This document shows positions 14,446-20,008 of a stretch of DNA of 20,008 bases, in pieces. The notes beneath the pieces were generated by a model. The model made no database searches and was not told the DNA's origin. It worked only from the letters and a program-made list of their open reading frames with translations. Source of the stretch: JAWOGN01 sp046496815 (GTDB lineage Bacteria; Desulfobacterota; DSM-4660; Desulfatiglandales; Desulfatiglandaceae); assembly GCA_046496815.1 (NCBI GenBank), contig JAWOGN010000047.1:1-20008 (forward strand), given 5' to 3'. Position 1 is the stretch's first letter; the number at the start of each line of letters is the position of its first letter. The translations under genes and the position numbers were made by a program.

Positions 14446-15582
14446 TTACCCTTTCAATATCTCCCTGGCAATGGTCGTTTGCAGTACCTCATGGGTCCCC
14501 CCCCCATAGAGTAGGAAGCGATTGTCCCTGTAGTATCTTTGAATCGGATACTCCATGGAATAGCCGTAAGCGCCGTAGATGCGAGTCGCATCATCGCACG
14601 CGCTGCATGTGGACTCGACGGTGAAGTACTTGGCCATTGTCGCCTCATTTAAACAGGAGATTTTTTTGTCGATCAGATGCGTAACCTTGTCGACCATCAG
14701 CCGCCCGGCTTCCAGGTTCACAGCCATATTGGCGATCTTGGATTGAATGAGTTGGTATTTTCCAATGGGTTTGCCGAAGGACTGCCTTTCCTTGCAGTAC
14801 TTTATGGAATCGTCCAGTGCGGCACGATGCAGACCCAGGGCTAAGGCGGCCGTCATGATCCGAATTTCCGCCAGGATGGTCAAAAGCACATTCAGTCCTT
14901 TCCCCGATTCTCCCAGCATGTATTCCGGTGGAACGTGACAATCGTTGAAATAGATCTCCGACAGCGAGGAGGTCCGCGTCCCCAGGGTCTCGAATTTCTT
15001 ACTGTGGGAGAAGCCGGGTGTGTCGCTGGGGATAAAGAAAAACATGAGCCCCCGCAATTTTTTCTCCGGATCGGTCTGGCAAAGTACCGTATGGAAATGG
15101 CCATAGGGACCGCTTGTGGACCAGGTCTTCATCCCGTTGATTCTGTATCCGTCTTCGGTTCGGGTCGCCAGGGTTCTCACGGCAGCCAGGTCGGAGCCGG
15201 CTTCCGGTTCTGTAAGTTGAAACGCACCGATTTTTTCTCCTCTCAGGGCCGGGCGCAGATATTCTTCGTGCATCTCTTCGGTGCCGTAGAGATACAGGCC
15301 GTTTGTACCCATGAGACACTGCATGGCCGTTGTGGCGGCCAGGCTCATCAGTCCGCGTGCCAGCTCTTCCATGGCAATACAGTAAAGGGTGGTGTTTCCA
15401 TCAGACCCCCCCACTTTCCTGGGATATCTGATTCCCAGGACTCCCATTTCAGCGAGTTTCTTAAAGAGGTAGAACGGGAACTCACCGCCTTCATCGATCT
15501 CCCGTGCGACGGGGATTACCTCCTCATCTACAAAAGTGGCCATGACTTTTCGGACAAGCTTTTCTGAATCCGAGCGCAGCAT
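14446..15582 (-). CDS. Acyl-CoA dehydrogenase family flavoprotein with atypical active-site residue
   Basis: The 378-residue protein has the full acyl-CoA dehydrogenase fold. FQLTEPEAGSD (121-131) and the KTWSTSG segment contact FAD, followed by LGTRTSSLSEIYFNDCHVP, ERQSFGKPIGKYQ and YGAYGYSMEYPIQRYYRD. The C-terminal segment that normally reads YEGT with the catalytic Glu reads YGGGTHE, placing G361 at the base position. In isovaleryl- and long-chain enzymes, where the base moved to helix G, the equivalent site here is I240, although E239 is adjacent. Electrons would go to the ETF encoded just upstream; only 9 bases separate the genes. It may be an acyl-CoA dehydrogenase with a relocated base, an enoyl-CoA reductase, or a non-oxidising member. 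Its substrate is unknown. Confidence 0.93.
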   Translation of the reverse strand: MLRSDSEKLVRKVMATFVDEEVIPVAREIDEGGEFPFYLFKKLAEMGVLGIRYPRKVGGSDGNTTLYCIAMEELARGLMSLAATTAMQCLMGTNGLYLYGTEEMHEEYLRPALRGEKIGAFQLTEPEAGSDLAAVRTLATRTEDGYRINGMKTWSTSGPYGHFHTVLCQTDPEKKLRGLMFFFIPSDTPGFSHSKKFETLGTRTSSLSEIYFNDCHVPPEYMLGESGKGLNVLLTILAEIRIMTAALALGLHRAALDDSIKYCKERQSFGKPIGKYQLIQSKIANMAVNLEAGRLMVDKVTHLIDKKISCLNEATMAKYFTVESTCSACDDATRIYGAYGYSMEYPIQRYYRDNRFLLYGGGTHEVLQTTIAREILKG

Positions 15583-15591
15583 GATGTTTCC

Positions 15592-16782
15592 CTATGTGCC
15601 CGTGCTGTCTTGAAGTGCTTTCGTAAACGCCGGAACAATTTCGTGAAGATCTCCCACAACCCCCCAGTCGGCTACCTCAAAAATGGGGGCTCGTGCATCT
15701 TTATTGATGGCGATAATATACCTGGAACCTATCATGCCGGCCCGATGCTGTATGGCACCCGAAATGCCGCACGCAACATATATTTCCGGCCGCACCGTCT
15801 GACCTGTCTGTCCTACTTGCCGTTCAACCGGCAGCCATCCTTCTTCAACAATGATTCGGGTGCCGGCAACTTCACCTCCCATGACTTCAGCGAGGGAGAA
15901 AAGAGGGTTCATTTTCGCTTGAGAACCGACACCTCTTCCTGCGGCGACAATCACCTTGGCATCACTCAAGCTGACGCCTTTTTTCTTTTCCCTTACCAGT
16001 TCAAGGATTTTTGTGCCGATCTCCTTTTCGGTCAGCGAGACTTTGTGTTGAATGATCTTTCCTTTGCATCCGTTTCGTTTTAGGGCCTCCATCACGCCGG
16101 GACGAACCGTGGCCATCTGGGGACGTGAGTAGCGATTGGCGATCGTGGCCATCACATTTCCCCCAAACGCGGGTCGGGTTTGGAGGAGAATCCGCTCCTC
16201 CGGATCAATCGTCAATTCAGTGCAGTCTGCGGTCAATCCCACACCCGCTCGACGCGATAACCGAGGGGCCAGGTCACGGCCGATATGGGTTGCGCCCATG
16301 AGCAGTATGTTGGGCCTGTACTGACCTACCAGCTCTGCCAAAGCTTTTGTGTAGGCTCCGGTTCGGTAATTCTTGAGGGCGCTGTGTTCTACCAGGTACA
16401 CAGTATCCGCACCGTATGCGATCAACGTATCCGACAGCCCGGAGACCCGGTAACCCAAAAGCAGGGCGGAGACGTCCTGGTTGAGTTCGGCAGCGAGCAG
16501 CCGGGCCTTTCCCAGAAGTTCCATGGACACTCGACTCAAGATTCCGTCCCTTTGCTCGGCAAATACCCAAATCCCGGTTCGATCGCTGAAATCAGGAACC
16601 TCCTTGGGCTTGACATCCGTCTGAATGGCTTCCTGCTTGCACACCTCCAGACAGGCTCCGCATGCGGTGCAGCGATTCAGGATGTGGGCCTTGCCGTCCC
16701 TCATTTCGACAGCGTCATAAGGGCACACCTTGAGGCAGCGTTTACAGCCGTTGCACAGATCCGCTTCAATCCAGACGGTCAT
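15592..16782 (-). CDS. etfA: Electron transfer flavoprotein alpha subunit with N-terminal 2x[4Fe-4S] ferredoxin domain
   Basis: From ATG 16782 the protein has 396 residues. Residues 1-55 form a ferredoxin domain with two complete CxxCxxCxxxC motifs (C10, C13, C16, C20 and C38, C41, C44, C48). The ETF alpha domain follows, with the C-terminal FAD-binding pattern VGQTGQTVRPEIYVACGISGAIQH and INKDARAPIFEVADWGVVGDL. I prefer this start because GGAG lies 7 bases upstream; an in-frame ATG at 16827 would add 15 residues, but its best site is about 12 bases away. The same fusion is known in CarE of the Acetobacterium caffeyl-CoA reductase complex, which bifurcates electrons between ferredoxin and an enoyl-CoA. 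That makes a bifurcating or confurcating role possible here, together with the adjacent dehydrogenase. Confidence 0.95.
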   Translation of the reverse strand: MTVWIEADLCNGCKRCLKVCPYDAVEMRDGKAHILNRCTACGACLEVCKQEAIQTDVKPKEVPDFSDRTGIWVFAEQRDGILSRVSMELLGKARLLAAELNQDVSALLLGYRVSGLSDTLIAYGADTVYLVEHSALKNYRTGAYTKALAELVGQYRPNILLMGATHIGRDLAPRLSRRAGVGLTADCTELTIDPEERILLQTRPAFGGNVMATIANRYSRPQMATVRPGVMEALKRNGCKGKIIQHKVSLTEKEIGTKILELVREKKKGVSLSDAKVIVAAGRGVGSQAKMNPLFSLAEVMGGEVAGTRIIVEEGWLPVERQVGQTGQTVRPEIYVACGISGAIQHRAGMIGSRYIIAINKDARAPIFEVADWGVVGDLHEIVPAFTKALQDSTGT

Positions 16783-16784
16783 GT

Positions 16785-16793
16785 CTCCGCTCC
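16785..16793 (-). promoter_or_regulatory. Ribosome binding site favouring the shorter etfA start
   Basis: Minus-strand GGAGCGGAG carries a GGAG 7 bases before ATG 16782. It supports starting the protein at MTVWIEADLC rather than 15 codons earlier. Confidence 0.5.
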
Positions 16794-16862
16794 GGTACGT
16801 CTCATGATCAGCTTTCCGACTTCCCATTCCATGCGTGATTCCTTCGGTCTGTCGTCATCTTT

Positions 16863-17654
16863 CTAAATCAGCTTGCTTTCTTTCAATTTGGCAACCAGCG
16901 TGTCGGCGACGTCTTCGGCACCCCCCGTCAGCATTTCTCCCTGTCGCTTAAATTTTGGAGCAAACGTCTTGATGACATGGGTCAAAGATCCTTCCAATCC
17001 CACTTCACTCGTCTGAACCCCAATATCGGCTGCGTTCCACACTTTGATCGGCGCTTTTTCCTTACACGCGTCGATGAGTCTTCCCATGTGAGGGCGGCGA
17101 GGCTCATTCAATTCTCCAATGACCGTGAGCAAGGCGGGAAGCGTGCATTGCACCCGTTCATACCCATCTTCGACCCGCCGATGAACGACCAGGGTGTTTT
17201 TTCGGGCGCTCTCAATTTCAAACGTATAGGTCACTTGAGGCAGATTGAGATAGTCAGCGATTTGGGGACCGATCTGAGCCGTATCCCCGTCAATGGCTTG
17301 CCGGCCGCAGATGATCAGATCATAGTCTCCGATTTTTTCGATGGTTTTACCCAAGGTGGAGGACGTCGCCCAGGTATCCGCCCCTGCAAAAGCGCGATCG
17401 GAGAGAAGAATGGCATCATCGGCTCCCATTCCAAGCGCCTCCGAGAGGGCATCGACGGCCTGCGGAGGGCCCATGGAAACCGCCGTCACTTTTCCTCCCT
17501 CCAGGTCTTTCAAGCGGATGGCTGCTTCGAGCGCATGTCGATCATCGGGATTGATGATGCTCTCGATACCCTCCCGAATCAGGTTCCCCGTTTTGGGGTC
17601 AAGTTTGACCTCCGTGGTATCAGGGACCTGTTTAATCAAAACGATGATGTTCAT
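16863..17654 (-). CDS. etfB: Electron transfer flavoprotein beta subunit
   Basis: The 263-residue protein begins MNIIVLIKQVPDT and carries the family nucleotide-binding segments: AVSMGPPQAVDALSEALGMGADDAILLSD, the signature CGRQAIDGDTAQIGPQIADYL, and LPALLTVIGELNEPRRP. It forms the ETF heterodimer with the alpha subunit encoded 80 bases downstream. The QAIDGDTAQ-type loop is common in ETFs paired with anaerobic acyl-CoA dehydrogenases, some of which bind a second FAD here in place of AMP. The ribosome binding site is weak (GGGGC about 7 bases upstream), in contrast to its neighbours. Confidence 0.96.
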   Translation of the reverse strand: MNIIVLIKQVPDTTEVKLDPKTGNLIREGIESIINPDDRHALEAAIRLKDLEGGKVTAVSMGPPQAVDALSEALGMGADDAILLSDRAFAGADTWATSSTLGKTIEKIGDYDLIICGRQAIDGDTAQIGPQIADYLNLPQVTYTFEIESARKNTLVVHRRVEDGYERVQCTLPALLTVIGELNEPRRPHMGRLIDACKEKAPIKVWNAADIGVQTSEVGLEGSLTHVIKTFAPKFKRQGEMLTGGAEDVADTLVAKLKESKLI

Positions 17655-17703
17655 GATGCGTGCCCCGTGCTGAGGACCCGAGCAATCTTTCCCAATCCCA
17701 ACC

Positions 17704-17722
17704 TCGGATCGCCGACATCCGA
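17704..17722. repeat. Small hairpin in the CoA-transferase/etfB gap
   Basis: Arms TCGGAT and ATCCGA flank a 7-base loop in the 100-base gap. No T-run follows. The role is unknown and it may be chance. Confidence 0.25.
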
Positions 17723-17754
17723 CCGGTCCCTCTTGTCGCGGTTTTCCTCAGCAG

Positions 17755-18942
17755 TTATATTATCCCCTTTTCCTTCATCGTGTCTAATGCTTCGTTTGAA
17801 TACCCGAGCCGTCCGTATATTTCCCGGTTATGTTCTCCAAAGCGCGGTGGAAAAGAGACCTCCCGGTTCCGCGCTTCCAGAAAGGGTGTCATGTTCGGAG
17901 GCGGCGGCAATGTAATTCGGGTGCCGGTTTGTGGATCTTCGGCAAACAGCAGCCTTTTTTCCAAGAGGGGATCGGCGACGACTTCCGGGACGGTCTTTAT
18001 TTTGCTTATGGGTATGGTGAGCGAGTTGAATAACTCAATCAATGCCTCCGAAGTGTAATTTTTGGTGATCTCACCGATGGCACGATTGAGATTCTCTACA
18101 TCCGCGATTCGACCCGCGTTTTTTTCATACTCAGGTTTGTCAAGGACGTTGAACATTTGCTGGGAAACCAGGGTTTTCCATTGTCGATCATTTCCCACCG
18201 CCATATAAACGAATCCATTCCCGGTCCTGTAGACGGAGACCGGACAGAAGAATTCATGCGTATTTCCTCTGCGGGTAATTCGCTTTTTCAAGAGGGTGGA
18301 AAGCGTGATCGGTACGGTGAGCCAGGATACGGAAGACTCGAACATGGCCATGTGGATGCAGGAGCCCTCTCCGGAGGCCTCACGCTTGTAAAGGGCCTTC
18401 ATGAGAAGCCCGTAAGAATGCTCGCTGGTGCCCATATCGGGCAGTGGAATGCCCAAAACCTGCGGATCCCCATCCCCCTCGCCGGTCAGTTCCATCAAGC
18501 CGGATCGGGCCTGCAAAATCGGGTCATAGGCCGCCTCGTTACTGTCCGGGCCGAAACCGGTGACTCCCAACCAGATGATATCGGGTTTTAGGGTTTTCAA
18601 TGTTTCATAGTTGATCCCCAGTTTTTCATAATTTCGGGGGAGCTGGTTGGTCGCAAAAATGTCCACATTGAGCTGTTGAACCAGCGAGCGGAAAATTTTT
18701 TGGCCTTCCGGATCCGCAAGGTTCAGGGTGAGTGCCTTTTTGCCTGAATTGATGCACAAATAATAGGCGTTCATCCGGTCCTCTCCCAGCACATTTTCGC
18801 CGATGAGCCGGTTCGGATCCCCGTAGACGGGATGCTCCAGTCGGATCACCTGCATGCCGTCCTGGGCCAATCTGTATGTCAGATAGGGCAAAACAGTCGC
18901 CTGTTCGAGGGACAATACGGTGAGATTTTTGAAGAGATCCAT
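17755..18942 (-). CDS. Class III CoA-transferase (CaiB/BaiF family)
   Basis: The 395-residue protein has the interlocked family III pattern. It starts with FKNLTVLSLEQATVLPYLT and VIRLEHPVYGDPNR, then INSGKKALTLNL, VTGFGPDS and YDPILQARSGLMELTG. The catalytic aspartate is expected at D169 in PLPDMGTSEHSYG, the same number as in formyl-CoA transferase (from memory). The protein moves CoA between two carboxylic acids without ATP, so it could load an incoming acid or recover CoA from an end product. The gene has a strong TAAGGAGG site 7 bases before the ATG. It is the first gene after the 108-base gap behind mltG, so it probably opens the catabolic transcript. Confidence 0.95.
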   Translation of the reverse strand: MDLFKNLTVLSLEQATVLPYLTYRLAQDGMQVIRLEHPVYGDPNRLIGENVLGEDRMNAYYLCINSGKKALTLNLADPEGQKIFRSLVQQLNVDIFATNQLPRNYEKLGINYETLKTLKPDIIWLGVTGFGPDSNEAAYDPILQARSGLMELTGEGDGDPQVLGIPLPDMGTSEHSYGLLMKALYKREASGEGSCIHMAMFESSVSWLTVPITLSTLLKKRITRRGNTHEFFCPVSVYRTGNGFVYMAVGNDRQWKTLVSQQMFNVLDKPEYEKNAGRIADVENLNRAIGEITKNYTSEALIELFNSLTIPISKIKTVPEVVADPLLEKRLLFAEDPQTGTRITLPPPPNMTPFLEARNREVSFPPRFGEHNREIYGRLGYSNEALDTMKEKGII

Positions 18943-19050
18943 CAGGTTCCTCCTTAGCGCCGACGGCCGTGAAACAACAGGCTGGTAGAAAATGAAGGGT
19001 AGCTACAAAATAACTACAATGTATCTTTCTAGTGAATACAGCAGCGCCTG
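18943..19050 (-). promoter_or_regulatory. AT-rich leader upstream of the CoA-transferase; possible promoter/operator region
   Basis: This 108-base gap separates mltG from the catabolic genes. It holds an AT-rich core at about 19000-19040, an 8-base palindrome GTAGCTAC (18999-19006) and two adjacent 11-base imperfect direct repeats (18998-19008 and 19009-19019, 8 of 11 identical). I find no good -35/-10 pair; TTCACT (19036-19031) with TTATTT 17 bases on is a poor match. It is the natural place for the cluster's promoter, but this is inferred from position. Confidence 0.3.
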
Positions 19051-20008
19051 TCAAGAGGTTTTCGCAGACCTTGCGCGTCCTTTCTTTTGATACTTCTCCA
19101 CTGCCCGGTTATGCTCTGAAAGGGTTTTGGAAAAATAATGGCTGCCGTCGTTTTTGGAAACAAAGTAAAGATAGTCGGTCTCGGCAGGGAAAAGAACTGC
19201 CTCGATTGCCGCCTTGCCGGGGCTGGCGATGGGACCCGGCGGGAGTCCGCGGATGACATAGGTGTTATAGGGGGTGGATTGGGTCAGCTGTCGTTTTTTT
19301 AAGTTGCCGGTGAAGTCCTGAATGCCGTAGATAACCGTTGGATCACTTTCCAGACGCATTCGTTTCTTAAGACGATTTAGGAACACGCCGGCAATCAGGG
19401 GCCTTTCCTGTGCGAGTCCCGTCTCCTTTTCCACAATGGAAGCCAGCGTTACCACCTGTTCCAGGGTCATGTTGAAGCTTTCCACCTGTTCGAGATACGG
19501 ATTTACTACCTCCCAAAAACGTTTCACCATGACATCGATGACAGCCATCGTAGACAAGCTCCGATCAAACTGATACGTATCGGGATACAGATACCCCTCA
19601 AGGCTGGGGCCTGAAATCCCGTAACGTTTAACCATCTCCGGATCTTCCGTAATTGAAAGGAATTCCTCTTTATTGACGAGGGCCATTTGCGCCAACAAAT
19701 CCCCGATCTGATTCCTCGTAAATCCCTCGGGAACGGTCACGGAATGGGTGATGACAATCCCCTTGGTGAGAGTTTCCAGAACTTTGAGAGGCGGCATGGC
19801 GGAACTCAGCAAATACTCACCGGCCTTTATGGTTCTGCTGTACCCCATGAGCCTCGCCCACAGCAGGAAGAGCGGTCCGCTTCGTATAATTCTCTTTGAC
19901 TCAAGATCCGTGGCGACCTCACGCAAGTTCGCCCCTTCCCGGACCACAAACACGTGTTCTTTTCCGGCGATTTCGGCTGGACTCGAAAGGTAGTAACCGA
20001 ATCCAATC
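19051..20008 (-). CDS. mltG: Endolytic murein transglycosylase MltG (YceG-like), N-terminus beyond window
   Basis: The frame is open from the window edge at 20008 to TGA at 19051, about 318 residues. The first visible residues (IGFGYYLSSPAEIAGKEHVFVV) are already mid-protein, so the membrane anchor and true start lie outside; a GTG at 19953 is internal. The LysM-like region is followed by the catalytic YceG domain: LEGYLYPDTYQF, ASIVEKETG with the Glu-containing active site, LNRLKKRMRLESDPTVIYG, STPYNTYVIRGLPPGPIASPG and a C-terminal YFVSKNDGSHYFSKTLSEHN. It cleaves nascent peptidoglycan and ends glycan chains at the inner membrane. It is a housekeeping gene with no functional tie to the catabolic cluster. 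Confidence 0.96.
   Translation of the reverse strand, partial: IGFGYYLSSPAEIAGKEHVFVVREGANLREVATDLESKRIIRSGPLFLLWARLMGYSRTIKAGEYLLSSAMPPLKVLETLTKGIVITHSVTVPEGFTRNQIGDLLAQMALVNKEEFLSITEDPEMVKRYGISGPSLEGYLYPDTYQFDRSLSTMAVIDVMVKRFWEVVNPYLEQVESFNMTLEQVVTLASIVEKETGLAQERPLIAGVFLNRLKKRMRLESDPTVIYGIQDFTGNLKKRQLTQSTPYNTYVIRGLPPGPIASPGKAAIEAVLFPAETDYLYFVSKNDGSHYFSKTLSEHNRAVEKYQKKGRARSAKTS

Noticed and set aside
16977..17915. Long plus-strand open frame (312 codons)
   Set aside because: It lies antisense to etfB and the CoA-transferase gene, both with strong family motifs. Its translation shows no family pattern and no convincing ribosome binding site.

Overview
The window reads as a chromosomal segment of an anaerobic, probably Desulfobacterota-type (deltaproteobacterial) bacterium. 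The evidence is moderate G+C by eye, strong AGGAGG-type ribosome binding sites, an electron-transfer flavoprotein alpha subunit with a built-in 2x[4Fe-4S] ferredoxin domain, a two-subunit B12 acyl-CoA mutase, and a TRAP transporter next to CoA-activating enzymes. The taxonomic call is inference from gene content. Every credible gene lies on the minus strand, so the biological reading order runs from base 20008 down to base 1. No gene-free stretch exceeds 200 bases, and no tRNA, rRNA, CRISPR array or mobile element was seen.

Layout in transcription order. (1) 20008-19051: most of mltG, a housekeeping murein transglycosylase, cut by the window edge. (2) After a 108-base AT-rich gap, module A (18942-14446): a class III CoA-transferase, etfB, a ferredoxin-fused etfA and an acyl-CoA dehydrogenase-fold protein. 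A terminator-like hairpin sits directly after it. (3) Module B (14369-12207): B12-binding and catalytic subunits of a methylmalonyl-CoA mutase-like enzyme. (4) Module C (12100-9199): a complete DctP-DctQ-DctM TRAP transporter, preceded by a possible 23-codon ORF and with a strong hairpin between dctP and dctQ. (5) Module D (9062-3974): a PaaK-type CoA ligase tightly followed by a three-subunit molybdenum hydroxylase (FAD, 2Fe-2S, Mo subunits). (6) Module E (3782 to beyond base 1): HyuA and HyuB, the two subunits of an ATP-dependent hydantoinase/oxoprolinase/acetone-carboxylase-type enzyme. HyuB runs off the window.

Taken together the genes look like a dedicated catabolic island for an imported organic acid. 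It would be taken up by TRAP, converted to a CoA thioester, hydroxylated by the molybdenum enzyme, acted on by the ATP-dependent HyuAB (ring opening of a lactam/imide, or carboxylation), then processed by the flavin enzyme/ETF, the B12 mutase and the CoA-transferase. I do not recognise this exact combination as a described pathway. A cyclic or heterocyclic carboxylate is the best guess, but the substrate cannot be read from sequence alone. Two core enzymes are unusual. The dehydrogenase has Gly where the usual catalytic Glu sits. The mutase keeps the carboxyl-CoA recognition residues but has lost the conserved segment that normally reads RFHTQT.
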